Positions 17,421-27,033 of a DNA stretch of 60,347 nt are shown piece after piece (the stretch's first letter is position 1; every line of letters begins with the position of its first letter). Origin of the DNA: Cellulomonas phragmiteti (lineage in GTDB: Bacteria > Actinomycetota > Actinomycetes > Actinomycetales > Cellulomonadaceae); contig NZ_BONP01000024.1 in assembly GCF_016862775.1 (NCBI RefSeq), forward strand, positions 1 to 60,347, in the 5' to 3' direction. A model generated the notes under the pieces. It was given only the letters and a program-made list of their open reading frames with translations, was not told the DNA's origin and ran no database searches. The position numbers and the translations under genes were made by a program.

Positions 17421-18569
17421 TCAGAGGTCGGCCGGGTCCACCAGGAAGTCGGCCTCGTCGGCCACCTCGCCGCCGGCCACGGCCTGCAGCGCCTTCGTCA
17501 CCGTCGCGATGAGCGGTGCCGAGCGGCTGCGCGCGACGCGGTGCTCGAACGACGGCTTCTCCTGCTCGATCTGCTCGATCTCGAACGGCTCCCAGCGCAC
17601 GCGGTAGGCCACGACGCCGGCCTTCGTCCAGGGCAGGTCCTCCATGAGCGGGGGGAGCTGCTCGCACGCGGCGACCTCGACGGCCAGCATGCCGTCGACG
17701 CCCAGGTCGACCAGCACCCCGAAGGCCTCGGCGGGCGGCGGGTCGGCGAGCATGAGCTGGTCGTAGGCGTCCGCCTCGGCCATGAGGCGGCGCCGGTCGT
17801 CGGGGTCGAGCACGCCGTGCTCCTCGAGGGCCGCGCGCAGCCCGGAGCCGCCGGACTCGGGGCTGCCGCCCATCGCACCCTGCGACCCGCGCCCGGCCAG
17901 GACCGTCGGGCCCGACCACGAGCCCGGTGTCGCCACCGAGAGGAAGGCGCGCGGCTGGACGCGCTGCACCACGGCCAGCACGTCGGCCGGCTCCAGCCAG
18001 CGGTCCGTGAGGACGGTCAGGTCGGTCGCCGCGTCGGGGTCCGGCGTGAGCACGACGCCGGTCTGCGTGCGGACCGCGCCGCCGAGGCGTCGCGCGGCGG
18101 CGATCAGCCACTGCAGCACGCGCTCCTCCTCGCGGATCGGCAGCCCGTCGGGGAACGCGCGCTTGAGCCCGTCGCGGTCGCCCCCGGGCCACGGGCGCTC
18201 GCCGCGCTCGCGCGGGGCGTCGAGCACCCAGACCATCACGGTCGTCGCCGGCAGCCCGAGCGCGATCGCGTCGTGCGCCCCCACGCCGTAGGGCCCGGCG
18301 AGCGAGGAGAGCCGCGCCAGGCGCAGCGCGCGCGACGGCCGGGCCTGCTGGCGAGCGACCGAGCGCATCCCGAACGCCGCGGTCACCGCCGGGAGCACCC
18401 CGGTGCGGGTCGGCGTCTCGGGCGCGCGGGCGTCCTCCCAGCGCACGTTGCGGAACCGGCTGGCGGCGAGGACCTCGATCTCCTCGGGCTCGACGCCCTC
18501 GGGCAGGGCGAGCAGGTGACGGTCGGCCAGCGTCGGGTCGTCGACCGCGAGCGGCGGGTACGCGGCCAT
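17421..18569 (-). CDS. Uncharacterised 382-residue protein, copy 1 of a family seen twice here
   Basis: No known domain was recognised. The protein starts [11 protein letters not shown], and its ATG shares one base with the dcd stop (TGATG), so it is coupled to dcd. It is clearly related over its whole length to the protein at 52404-53309: compare HLLALPEG with HVLAVPRG, PDPDAATDLTV with PDPGAAVDLTL, and the C-terminal pattern YRVRWEP...PSFEHRVARSRSAPLIATV with YHVTWRP...PSQLHVIARQRVTPSIARV. No signal peptide or membrane helix is seen. Conserved small aromatic and Arg residues in the C-terminal third are candidates for a binding site. Confidence 0.75.
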   Translation of the reverse strand: MAAYPPLAVDDPTLADRHLLALPEGVEPEEIEVLAASRFRNVRWEDARAPETPTRTGVLPAVTAAFGMRSVARQQARPSRALRLARLSSLAGPYGVGAHDAIALGLPATTVMVWVLDAPRERGERPWPGGDRDGLKRAFPDGLPIREEERVLQWLIAAARRLGGAVRTQTGVVLTPDPDAATDLTVLTDRWLEPADVLAVVQRVQPRAFLSVATPGSWSGPTVLAGRGSQGAMGGSPESGGSGLRAALEEHGVLDPDDRRRLMAEADAYDQLMLADPPPAEAFGVLVDLGVDGMLAVEVAACEQLPPLMEDLPWTKAGVVAYRVRWEPFEIEQIEQEKPSFEHRVARSRSAPLIATVTKALQAVAGGEVADEADFLVDPADL

Positions 18570-19144
18570 CACACGTCCGTCCGGTGGAAGCCCTGCCAGG
18601 ACCGGGACGCGGTCGGCCCGCGCTGCCCCTGGTACCGCGAGCCGTACGCCGCGGACCCGTACGGGTTCTCCGTGGGGGACGTCAGGCGGAAGAAGCACAG
18701 CTGCCCGATCTTCATGCCGGGCCACAGCAGGATCGGCAGCGTCGCCATGTTCGACAGCTCGAGCGTCACGTGCCCGGTGAACCCGGGGTCGATGAACCCG
18801 GCCGTCGAGTGCGTGAGCAGGCCGAGCCGTCCCAGCGAGGACTTGCCCTCGAGCCGCGCGGCGACGTCGTCGGGGAGCGTCACCTGCTCGTACGTCGACC
18901 CCAGGACGAACTCCCCGGGGTGCAGCACGAACGGCTCGCCGCGCTCCACCTCGACCAGGCGCGTGAGGTCGGGCTGCTCCGCCGCGGGGTCGATCACCGG
19001 GTACTTGTGGTTGTCGAACAACCGGAAGTACCGGTCCAGACGCACGTCGACGCTCGACGGCTGGACCATCGCGGGCTCGTACGGGTCCAGGGCGACCCTG
19101 CCGGACTCGAGCTCGGCACGGATGTCGCGGTCGGAGAGCAGCAC
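18569..19144 (-). CDS. dcd: dCTP deaminase
   Basis: This 191-residue enzyme converts dCTP to dUTP, or in actinobacteria to dUMP by the bifunctional form, and so feeds thymidylate synthesis. Family motifs are intact: [10 protein letters not shown] near residue 28, the active-site segment [32 protein letters not shown] near residue 100 (catalytic Glu in the last part) and MKIGQLCFF. The start is GTG 19144, preceded by TACGCT seven bases away on the minus strand, a leaderless promoter pattern. It is divergent from the MFS gene. Confidence 0.95.
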   Translation of the reverse strand: MLLSDRDIRAELESGRVALDPYEPAMVQPSSVDVRLDRYFRLFDNHKYPVIDPAAEQPDLTRLVEVERGEPFVLHPGEFVLGSTYEQVTLPDDVAARLEGKSSLGRLGLLTHSTAGFIDPGFTGHVTLELSNMATLPILLWPGMKIGQLCFFRLTSPTENPYGSAAYGSRYQGQRGPTASRSWQGFHRTDV

Positions 19145-19306
19145 GCGTGCGAGCGTAGTGGGAACCGGTGCGGAGCCGGTACGAACCGGGCGCCGTGCAC
19201 AGCACCCTCACACGTGTGGCCCTCCCCCGGACGGCCGGACGTGACGTGCGCGTTCACCCGCGGCGCGCCACGGGTGCGGGCCGGTGGCCGGGTTAGCGTG
19301 GCACGC

Positions 19307-20551
19307 GTGACCACGACGACCGCACGGACCGTGCGCGTCGTGGCACCCCTGGCGCTCGTCCAGGCCGCGCTCGCCGCCTGCTACGCGGGCGTCGTCGTCG
19401 TGCTGCTGCCGCGGCAGGTCGCGCTGCTCGACGCGGCGTCGAAGGTCGAGAACCTCGCGCTCGTCAGCAGCGTGTCGTTCGCGTTCACGGTCGCCGCGCA
19501 ACCGCTCGTCGGTGCGCTGAGCGACCGCACCCGGGGCCGGTTCGGTCCGCGCGTCCCGTGGCTCGTGGGCTGCGCGCTGGTGGCGTCCGTCGCGCTGCTC
19601 GCCCTCGGGCGGGCGTCCTCCCTGCTGCTGCTCGGTGCGCTGTGGGTCGTCGCGCAGGTCGCGCTCAACGGCGTCGACGTCGCCGCTGCCGCCGTCGTGC
19701 CCGACGAGGTGCCGCCGCCGCGACGCGGGCGCACCCTCGCGGCGCTCGGTGCGGCGTCCGTCGCGGGCGCGGCGGTCGCCGTCACCCGGATCGGCGCCGC
19801 CCCGGACGGCACGGTCGGTGCGTATGCGGCGCTCGGGACGGGTGTCCTGGTGGCGACCGCCGTGTTCGTCGTCGTCGCGGGCGTCGCACGGCCACGCCCC
19901 CGCGCCTCGTCGCCCCGCCCGTGGCGCAGCCTGCTCGTGGACCCGCGTCGCGAGCCCGCGTTCGCGCGCGTGTTCGCGTCGCGCTTCTGGTTCGTGCTGG
20001 CCTACCAGCTCGTGTACACGTACCAGCTCTACGTGCTGACCGACCACCTCGGCCTCACCGACGCCCGTGCGTCCGTCGTGCTCGGCACACTGACGGCGGT
20101 GAGCCTCGTGTCGGTCCTCGTGGGCGCCGCCGTCACGGGTCTGGGCAGCGACCGGACGGGCCGGCGCACGCCGTTCCTGGTGGGGGCGTGCGCGCTGCTG
20201 GCCGTGGCCGTGCTCGTCCCCCTGCTGTGGCCGACGGTCCCGGGCATGGCCGTGTTCGCGGTGCTCAAGGGACTGGCGTCCGGTGCCCACCTCGCCGCGG
20301 CGACCGCGCTCGTCACCGAGGTGCTGCCGGCGGCCGGGAGCTCGCCCGCCACGGACCTGGGGCTGTTCAACGTGGCGACGAACGTGCCCCAGGCGCTCGC
20401 GCCGGTGCTCGCCGGCCTGCTCGTGACCGGCGCCGGCGGGTACCCCGCGCTGTTCGTGGTCGCCGCGGTCGTCGCGCTGCTCGCCCTGGTCGCCGGGCGG
20501 CGCGCGGGCCGCGTCCCCACGGCCCCGACGCGTGAGCGGGCGCTCGCGTGA
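19307..20551 (+). CDS. MFS transporter
   Basis: This 414-residue protein has about twelve membrane helices and an MFS signature GALSDRTRGRFGPRVPW after the second helix pair, plus a second-half equivalent GLGSDRTGRRTPF. The DRTRGRFG motif resembles sugar/glycoside cation symporters. GTG 19307 follows TAGCGT (19294-19299) by seven bases, leaderless type. Its stop overlaps the start of the LuxR-type regulator by four bases, so the transporter and regulator are made together. Substrate unknown. Confidence 0.85.
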   Translation: MTTTTARTVRVVAPLALVQAALAACYAGVVVVLLPRQVALLDAASKVENLALVSSVSFAFTVAAQPLVGALSDRTRGRFGPRVPWLVGCALVASVALLALGRASSLLLLGALWVVAQVALNGVDVAAAAVVPDEVPPPRRGRTLAALGAASVAGAAVAVTRIGAAPDGTVGAYAALGTGVLVATAVFVVVAGVARPRPRASSPRPWRSLLVDPRREPAFARVFASRFWFVLAYQLVYTYQLYVLTDHLGLTDARASVVLGTLTAVSLVSVLVGAAVTGLGSDRTGRRTPFLVGACALLAVAVLVPLLWPTVPGMAVFAVLKGLASGAHLAAATALVTEVLPAAGSSPATDLGLFNVATNVPQALAPVLAGLLVTGAGGYPALFVVAAVVALLALVAGRRAGRVPTAPTRERALA

Positions 20552-23145
20552 CCGCCGACGCGCACGGCGGAGCGACGGTCCACGGCGCGCCGCGGCTGCC
20601 GTCGTGGCTCGTGCCGCGGCCGCACCTCGTGGCGCGGCTCGAGAGCGCCGCGCCCGTGATCGTGCTGCGCGCCCCCGCCGGGGGCGGCAAGACGGTCCTG
20701 GCCGCGGAGTGGGCGCGCGCGACCGCGCACCGCGGGGTCTGGGTCCAGGTGCAGGGGGCTCAGGGGCGCGCGTTCTGGGAGCGGGTCGTGCAGGCCGTGG
20801 CCGACGCGGGCCTGCCCGGCCGCGAGCACCCCTTCGCCGCGGGCGCCACGAGCGTGCGCGAGGCGCGTGCGGTCCGGACGCACCTGGTACGCGGGTTCGG
20901 GCTGCTCGGGCGGGTGGTGCTCGTGCTCGACGGCGCCGACGGCCTCGACGAGCCGACCGCCGCCGACGTCGTGCACCTGGTCGAGGCCGTCCCGAGCCTG
21001 CGCGTCGTCGCCACGACCCGCTCCCCGGGGCACCTGGAGTCGCCCGCCGCGCGGGTGCGTGTGGACGTCGACGTCGTCACGGGGGCCGAGCTCGCGCTCA
21101 CGGTGGCGCAGACGGCGCGCGTCCTCGGCGTCGACGGTCCCGACGCGTCGGACGTCGGGCGTGCCGCGCGTGTCCACCACCTCACCGGTGGCTCACCGCT
21201 CGGGGTCCGTCTCGTCGCGCTCGCCGACCAGGAGCCCGGGCACGACGGCCGGCGCACGCTCGAGGAGGTGGTCGTCCGCGCCGTCGACCACCTGGACGCC
21301 TCGACGGCCGACCTCGTGCGGACGACCGCGACGGCCGACGTCCTCACGCCGGACCTCGTCGCCGACCTGAGCGGGTGCGGCCGCGCGCAGGCACGCGACC
21401 GGCTCGACGCCGTCGCCGCGCTGGGCCTGGGGACGTGGACCGACACCGCCCGCAGCGGGTTCGCGTACACCCCGGTCGTGCGGGACGCCCTGCGCGCCCG
21501 CCTGCGGCGCACCGACCCGGCAGCGTTCCGGCGTCTGCGGGCGCGCGTCGCCGCGTGGTGCGACGACCACGGCCTGCCTGTCGAGGCGCTGCACGCCGCC
21601 GTCGACTCCGACGACCTCGATCTCGTCACGGCCGTCGCGCGCAGGCACTGGCGCTCGTTCCTGCTCGAGGACGTCGGCACGGTGCGGCCCGCGCTGCGAC
21701 CGGTGAACCTGCTGCGCCTGCGTCGGCGACCCCTGCTGCTGTTCCTGCTGGCGCTCGGGTACAACGCCGACCCCACGGGCCGGCTGCGTGCCGTCGCGCT
21801 CTTCGGTCTCGCCGCAGCCAGCGCCCGCGTCGAGGGTGAGCGGACGCCGCCCGCCGACCGGGTGCTGCTGCGCACGATCGAGGTCGTGGCGCTGCGGCTG
21901 ACGGGCCGCGGCCGCGCGGCTGCGCGCGCCGCTGCCGACGTGGTCCGGCGCGCGGACGAGCTCACCGAGGTCGAGCGTGCGCGCGTCGCGGACGTCCTGC
22001 CGCACTCCTACGTGCACGCCGGCACCGCGTTCCTCTACGACGACCGCGTCGAGCAGGCGGTGCACGCGTTCGAGCAGGGTGTCGCTGCTGCCGCGACCCC
22101 GCCGGCCCAGCTGCCGGGCCTCGCGCTGCTCGCCGGCACCCTCGCGCTCGACGGTGCGGTGCCCCGCGCACGGCGGTACGTGCGGCGCGTGCGGGCGGGC
22201 AGCTGGCCGGCGGGCCTCGTCGAGGGCTACTCGGGTGCCTGCTACCGCGTCGCGGAGGCGTTCCTCGCGCTCGAGGACCTCGACCCGCAGCGGGCGCAGA
22301 CGCACCTCGACACGCTCGCGCCGCACCTGCCGACCATCGAGCACTGGCCCCTGGTCGCCCACGCCCAGGCGTACGTGGACCTGCTGCGCGACGGTGCCGA
22401 GACCGCGCTGGCACGGCTCGACGCGACGCTGCGCCAGCACGCGCAGCACCAGCCCGCGCACCGTGCGGCCGCGGCCGGCCTCGAGGCCACGCGTGCGACC
22501 CTGCTGGTCGCGGCGGGGCGTCCGCTCGCGGCGCTCGAGCTGCTGCCGCGCACGCCCGGCGACCCGGCGCGGGTCGTCGCGCTGGCCCGCGCCCACCTCG
22601 CCGCCGGGCGCCCCGAGGTCGCTCTCGAGACGCTCGCGCGGACCGCTGCCGTGCGCCGCGCCGCGGTGCGCACCCAGGCCGACCAGGCGCTGCTCGAGGC
22701 AGCCGCGTTGGTCGCGCTCGACCGCCACGTCGACGCCGCGGCCGCGCTGCGCCGCGCGCACGCGCTGCTCACGGTGCACGAGCTGCGGCTGCCGCTCGCG
22801 CTGGTCCCCGCCGACGCGCGCTCGACGCTCGTGGGCCTCGCGCGCGAGCACGGCCCCGTCGGCCTGGTCGAGCTGGTCGACGTGTCGTCGCCCGCGGTGG
22901 TCCCCGCGGCCGAGGAGCTGCCGACGCTGACCCCGCGGGAGGCGGTCGTGCTGCGCGCGCTGGCGCGCACCGGGTCGAGCGCGCAGATCGCGGCCGACCT
23001 GGTCGTCAGCCCGCACACCGTGAAGTCCCAGCTCCGCTCGCTGTACCGCAAGCTCGACGCGTCCTCGCGCGCGGAGGCGCTCGCCGCGGCCGGGCGCCTC
23101 GGGCTGCTGCCCGAGTGCGGCGCGGGCGACACCCCCGGCCCCTGA
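20548..23145 (+). CDS. LAL-type LuxR regulator with STAND ATPase domain
   Basis: This 865-residue protein is a MalT-like signal-transduction ATPase. The P-loop is APAGGGKT at residues 42-49, a Walker-B-like VVLVLDGAD follows near 130, TPR-like helices fill about 400-780, and a C-terminal LuxR HTH (LTPREAVVLRALARTGSSAQI, then VSPHTVKSQLRSLYRKL) ends the protein. These proteins bind an inducer and ATP, oligomerise and activate transcription. GTG overlaps the MFS stop. It may regulate that transporter or a remote pathway. Confidence 0.9.
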   Translation: MTADAHGGATVHGAPRLPSWLVPRPHLVARLESAAPVIVLRAPAGGGKTVLAAEWARATAHRGVWVQVQGAQGRAFWERVVQAVADAGLPGREHPFAAGATSVREARAVRTHLVRGFGLLGRVVLVLDGADGLDEPTAADVVHLVEAVPSLRVVATTRSPGHLESPAARVRVDVDVVTGAELALTVAQTARVLGVDGPDASDVGRAARVHHLTGGSPLGVRLVALADQEPGHDGRRTLEEVVVRAVDHLDASTADLVRTTATADVLTPDLVADLSGCGRAQARDRLDAVAALGLGTWTDTARSGFAYTPVVRDALRARLRRTDPAAFRRLRARVAAWCDDHGLPVEALHAAVDSDDLDLVTAVARRHWRSFLLEDVGTVRPALRPVNLLRLRRRPLLLFLLALGYNADPTGRLRAVALFGLAAASARVEGERTPPADRVLLRTIEVVALRLTGRGRAAARAAADVVRRADELTEVERARVADVLPHSYVHAGTAFLYDDRVEQAVHAFEQGVAAAATPPAQLPGLALLAGTLALDGAVPRARRYVRRVRAGSWPAGLVEGYSGACYRVAEAFLALEDLDPQRAQTHLDTLAPHLPTIEHWPLVAHAQAYVDLLRDGAETALARLDATLRQHAQHQPAHRAAAAGLEATRATLLVAAGRPLAALELLPRTPGDPARVVALARAHLAAGRPEVALETLARTAAVRRAAVRTQADQALLEAAALVALDRHVDAAAALRRAHALLTVHELRLPLALVPADARSTLVGLAREHGPVGLVELVDVSSPAVVPAAEELPTLTPREAVVLRALARTGSSAQIAADLVVSPHTVKSQLRSLYRKLDASSRAEALAAAGRLGLLPECGAGDTPGP

Positions 23146-23166
23146 GCGACGTCCCCCGGGACCACG

Positions 23167-23206
23167 CACGCGGTGGGGCGCTCCGGGGGGTGCGCCCCAC
23201 CGCGTG
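23167..23206. terminator. Terminator hairpin between convergent genes
   Basis: A perfect 15-bp stem, 23167-23181 with 23192-23206, and a 10-base loop sits between the LuxR gene and the minus-strand surface protein. Confidence 0.8.
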
Positions 23207-23272
23207 GTGGGTGCCCGCGCCGAGGCGCGGGCGGCTCAGGGCCTCACCGGCGGACCGGTGGGGCGGTGCGGG

Positions 23273-26200
23273 TCACCCGGCCGTCGGGCGACGCAGCACC
23301 AGGACGCCGGCGCCCGCCACGACCAGGAGCCCGGCGAGCGCCGCGAGCCCCCAGCCGCCCCAGCCCGTGACGGCCAGGTCGGGCGTCGCGGTCGGTGCCG
23401 GCGTCGGTGCCGCGGTCGGTGCCACCGTCGGGGCTGCGGTCGGTGCCGGTGTCGGGGCGGGCGACGTCGCCGGGTCGACGTACGTGACGCGCACGACCGC
23501 CTCGGTCGGGTTGCCCTCGACGTCGGCCACGCGGTAGCGGACCGGCGTCGGGTCGCCCGGGAACCCGGCGACGGGCGTGAACGTGATCGCCCCGTTCACC
23601 GGGTCGACCGTCCACGTGCCCTCGCCGCCGACCGTCAGCGACGTGACGGGGGAGCCCGCCGCGTCGAGCAGGCGGACGGTCGTCGGGTCGAGCGTGCCGC
23701 GGTCGTTGCCGACCACGTCCACCGTCACGGCCGTGCCGCGCACGTTGCCCTCGTCGACGTCGTCCGCGGCCTGCGGCAGGTACAGCACGACCAGCCGGGC
23801 GCTCGTCGTGCCGCCGGCCGCGTCGCCCACCTCGTACCGCTGGGGCGTCGGGTTGCCGTCGTAGCCGGCCAGCGGGGTGAACGTCACCCGACCCGTCGCC
23901 GGGTCGACCGTCCACGTGCCCTCGCCCGGCACGTCCAGCGTGCGCACGAGCTCACCGGTGCGGGGGTCGACGAGGCGCAGGGTCGACGGGTCCAGGTCGC
24001 CCCGGTCGTTGCCGAGCGGGTCGAGCACCACCGGGGTGCCCAGCACGTTGTCGCGACGCGTGTCGTCGGTCGCCTCCGGCTGGTACGTCACCGTGACCTG
24101 CGCGCCGGTCGTGTCACCCGTGGTGTCGGTGACCTCGTAGCGCACCGGCGTCGGGTTGCCCACGTACCCGTCCTGCGGCGTGAAGACCACCCCGCCGGTC
24201 GTGGTGTCGACGGTCCACGTGCCCTGGCCGGGCACGACGAGGGTCGTGACGCGGTCGTCGCCGTCGACCAGACGCACGGTCGCGGGGTCGAGGTCGCCCG
24301 TGTCGTTGCCCAGGACGTCGACCGTCACGGTGCTGCCCAGCGGGTTGTCGAGGTCCCAGTCGTCCGTCGCGCCCGGCACGTAGCCGACCGTCACGGTCGC
24401 GGTCACGGTGTCGCCCGTGGTGTCGGTGACCTCGTAGCCCACGGGCGTCGGGTCGAGCAGGAACCCGTCCTCGGGCGTGAACGTCACCTCGCCGGTGGTG
24501 GGGTCGACGGTCCACGTGCCCTCACCGGGGATCACGAGCGTCGTGACGCGGTCGCCGCCGTCGACCAGCCGGACGCTCGTCGCGTCCAGGTCGCCGGTGT
24601 CGTTGGCGAGCACGTCGAGGGTCACGGTCGTGCCGATCGCGTGGCCGAGGGAGGTGTCGTCCGCCGCCTCCGGCACGTACGTGACGGTGACCAGGGCCGT
24701 CGCCGTCTGGCCGTGGTCGTCGCTCACGCGGTAGGTCACGGGCGTGGGGTCGACGAGGAACCCGTCCTGCGGCGTGAACGTGAGGTCACCGGTCGTGGTG
24801 TCCACCGTCCACGTGCCCTCGCCGGGGACGACGAGCTCGGTGCCGAGCGACTCGCCGCGGTCGGCGTCCCAGAGCACGACGCTCGCGGGGTCGAGCGCGC
24901 CGCTCGTGGCGGAGTCGTTGCCGAGCACCGGCACCGTCACGGGCTCGCCGATCCGGTTGCCGCGGTCCTCGTCGTCGGTCGCGACGGGCCGGCCGATGAC
25001 GGTGACGGTCCCGGTCGCGGTGTTGTCGTCCTCGTCGCCGCGGTCCTCGACGCTCGCGACGTTCGCGAGCACCGTGCCGGGCGCGTCGGTGACCTGCTGG
25101 GTGTAGACGACGGTGAGGGTCTCCCCGACGTCGAGGCCGCGTGCGCCGTCGGCGACGCCGCCGAGCGGGGCGAAGGGCCGCGAGCACGTCAGCGCCGCGG
25201 GCAGCGGGGCGCCCGTCGTCGCGTCGCAGGTGACGGGGCCGCGCGCGAGCTGCGCGTTGCTGCCGCCGGACACGGTCGCCGACGTGAGCGACGTCGCGCC
25301 CGCGCCGGGCAGGGTGTCGCGCAGCACGACGACGTCGCCGCGGGTCATCGCCTGCGGGCCCGCGTTGCGCACGGTGACGGTCCACGTGATGGTGCTGCCC
25401 ACGGGCGCCAGGTCGGCCGACCCCGCGGGTGCGCCGCTGACGACCGCCGTCTTGGTCACGGCGAGGTCGTACGCGCACTCGACCCAGTCGAGCCGGATCG
25501 AGCCGTCCGCGCCGTTGCCCGTGCCGGTCTGCCGGCCCGCGGCCGTCGCCTGCACGTCGCGTCCGCTCGCGGCGACGAGGCTGGACCCGCCGCCACCGCC
25601 GGCGCCGGCGACGGTCGTGATGCCGTTCTCGCCCTCGCGGATCGTCGTGGACGCGCCACCGCCGCCGCCGTGCAGGCCGGCGCCGCCACCGCCACCGGCG
25701 TCGTAGTTCGGGTCGGGTGCGCCGGCACCGCCCGTGCGGCCCACGCCCGGCAGTCCGGCCAGCGCGGGGTTCGGGTGGGTGCCACCGGCGCCGGGCGCGA
25801 CGGGACCGCCGCCCTGCCCGCCGCCGACGACCGGTCCGCCCTCGAAGCCGTTGGTCCCGGCCGCGCCCGCGGCGACCTGGCCGGGTGTCGTCGGCAGCCC
25901 GGCGTCACCGCCGAAGCCGTCGCTCGTGATCGAGTGACCGCCGCCGCTGCCGCCACCGCCGCCCGCGAGGACGGCGAGCGCGGCGTCGTCCGTGCCGCCG
26001 AGGTGGAGCGAGCTGAGGCCGCCGCCGCCGGCGCCGCCGTGGTCCGTGACGGCGGTGCCGCCGGCTCCGCCCCCGCCGACGCCGCCCGCGCCGCCGGTCC
26101 TGCCGGTGTGGGTGCGCCCGCCGCCGCCGACGCTGCCGCTGTAGGTGGTGCCGGGGAGCACGTCGAACGTGGCGGTCACCGCGGCGCCGGCGCCGTTGGA

Positions 26201-26491
26201 GCCCACACCGTTGGCGCCGGCTGCCGACCGGCCACCGGCGCCGCCGACGACGGTCGCGACGACGGAGCACACGCCGTCGGGCACGGTCCCGGCGACGGTC
26301 GCGCCGACCGCGAAGAGCGAGGTCGGTGCCGCGGGTGCGGGGTCGGCGACCGCGGGTGCGGGCAGCAGGAGCCCGCCACCGAGCGCGAGGCCGAGGGCGG
26401 CGACGGTCGTCGTCGCGCGCCGGGCCCGGCGCCCGCGGTGCGGTGCGGTGCCTCGGGTCGTCGGGGATGCGGGCGGTTGCCTCAGGGGCAC
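23273..26491 (-). CDS. Large surface protein: Gly-rich region, DUF11, five CshA-type repeats, LAVTG anchor
   Basis: This 1072-residue protein has a signal peptide ending near PAPAVA, a glycine-rich region (about 60-370) with many GGGG runs, a DUF11-like domain (about 375-500), and five tandem repeats of about 100 residues (about 510-1005), each with ...DVLGNDTGDLD...VRLVDG...GEGTWTVD..TG.VTFTP..G....PTPV.YEV. These match CshA-type fibril repeats. A Pro/Ala/Thr spacer, the sorting motif LAVTG, a hydrophobic helix and RRPTAG follow. LAxTG is the class E sortase motif of high-GC Gram-positives; no sortase gene lies in the window. GTG 26491 has GGAGG five bases upstream. Probably an adhesive or matrix fibril. 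Confidence 0.85.
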   Translation of the reverse strand: MPLRQPPASPTTRGTAPHRGRRARRATTTVAALGLALGGGLLLPAPAVADPAPAAPTSLFAVGATVAGTVPDGVCSVVATVVGGAGGRSAAGANGVGSNGAGAAVTATFDVLPGTTYSGSVGGGGRTHTGRTGGAGGVGGGGAGGTAVTDHGGAGGGGLSSLHLGGTDDAALAVLAGGGGGSGGGHSITSDGFGGDAGLPTTPGQVAAGAAGTNGFEGGPVVGGGQGGGPVAPGAGGTHPNPALAGLPGVGRTGGAGAPDPNYDAGGGGGAGLHGGGGGASTTIREGENGITTVAGAGGGGGSSLVAASGRDVQATAAGRQTGTGNGADGSIRLDWVECAYDLAVTKTAVVSGAPAGSADLAPVGSTITWTVTVRNAGPQAMTRGDVVVLRDTLPGAGATSLTSATVSGGSNAQLARGPVTCDATTGAPLPAALTCSRPFAPLGGVADGARGLDVGETLTVVYTQQVTDAPGTVLANVASVEDRGDEDDNTATGTVTVIGRPVATDDEDRGNRIGEPVTVPVLGNDSATSGALDPASVVLWDADRGESLGTELVVPGEGTWTVDTTTGDLTFTPQDGFLVDPTPVTYRVSDDHGQTATALVTVTYVPEAADDTSLGHAIGTTVTLDVLANDTGDLDATSVRLVDGGDRVTTLVIPGEGTWTVDPTTGEVTFTPEDGFLLDPTPVGYEVTDTTGDTVTATVTVGYVPGATDDWDLDNPLGSTVTVDVLGNDTGDLDPATVRLVDGDDRVTTLVVPGQGTWTVDTTTGGVVFTPQDGYVGNPTPVRYEVTDTTGDTTGAQVTVTYQPEATDDTRRDNVLGTPVVLDPLGNDRGDLDPSTLRLVDPRTGELVRTLDVPGEGTWTVDPATGRVTFTPLAGYDGNPTPQRYEVGDAAGGTTSARLVVLYLPQAADDVDEGNVRGTAVTVDVVGNDRGTLDPTTVRLLDAAGSPVTSLTVGGEGTWTVDPVNGAITFTPVAGFPGDPTPVRYRVADVEGNPTEAVVRVTYVDPATSPAPTPAPTAAPTVAPTAAPTPAPTATPDLAVTGWGGWGLAALAGLLVVAGAGVLVLRRPTAG

Positions 26492-26834
26492 GGGTCCTCC
26501 AGGGGTCGTCCGGGCGTGCGCCGACGGCGCGGTCCGGAGTGGGGGTGCGTGGCGGGCCGGTGCGACCGGCGAGCGCTCTGCGCCTGGAGATCGTGCGGGG
26601 GCGCCGTGGCGCGTGGGCGCGGGGCCGGGCCTTTTCACACCGCACTTCATCCCGGCGGCGCCGGGTTGCTCCCCATGTGCCCGACTCGTGCGCCACGAGC
26701 CGTGGGACGGACGTCCTGCGGGTACGCCGCGCGGGCCGGCACGCGCGGAGGGCTCGAGCGCGGCGGGGACGTGTCGTCGGGGCGCGACGGGCGGTGAAAG
26801 GTACAGGCCGTTCCGGGCGGATCACCCTTCGGGA
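26492..26834. other. Intergenic region between divergent surface-protein and cellobiose phosphorylase genes
   Basis: No gene is supported in these 343 bases. A GAGCGCTC core (26571-26578) resembles half-conserved CelR/CebR boxes but is weak. The rest is extremely GC-rich with no clear structure. Confidence 0.35.
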
Positions 26835-26869
26835 TATGCTGTGCCCGCTCGTCTGTGGGAGCGCTCTCG
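26835..26869 (+). promoter_or_regulatory. Promoter and CelR/CebR-like operator of the cellobiose phosphorylase operon
   Basis: TATGCT (26835-26840) is a good -10; TTCCGG at 26811-26816 is a weak -35. TGGGAGCGCTCTCG (26856-26869) matches the CelR/CebR operator TGGGAGCGCTCCCA at 12 of 14 positions and lies just after the expected transcription start. In Thermobifida and Streptomyces this box is released by cellobiose. The leader to the ATG is about 185 bases. Confidence 0.7.
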
Positions 26870-27033
26870 CCGCGGTCAGGCGACGCGCTTCGACGGCGAG
26901 CCCGCGCGGGAGGTCCCGCGATGTAGTTCCGTAGGACGACCAGGTACCTGAGCAGGGTCGCTGACACCTGGCGTGCACCCGTCGCGGTGACGCCTCGGTC
27001 GTCGGCCGTGCGACGAGGCACGAGAGGCATGCG

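Noticed and set aside
23470..25000. About 300-base periodic DNA similarity as a DNA repeat element
   Set aside because: It is the coding sequence of the five CshA-type protein repeats.
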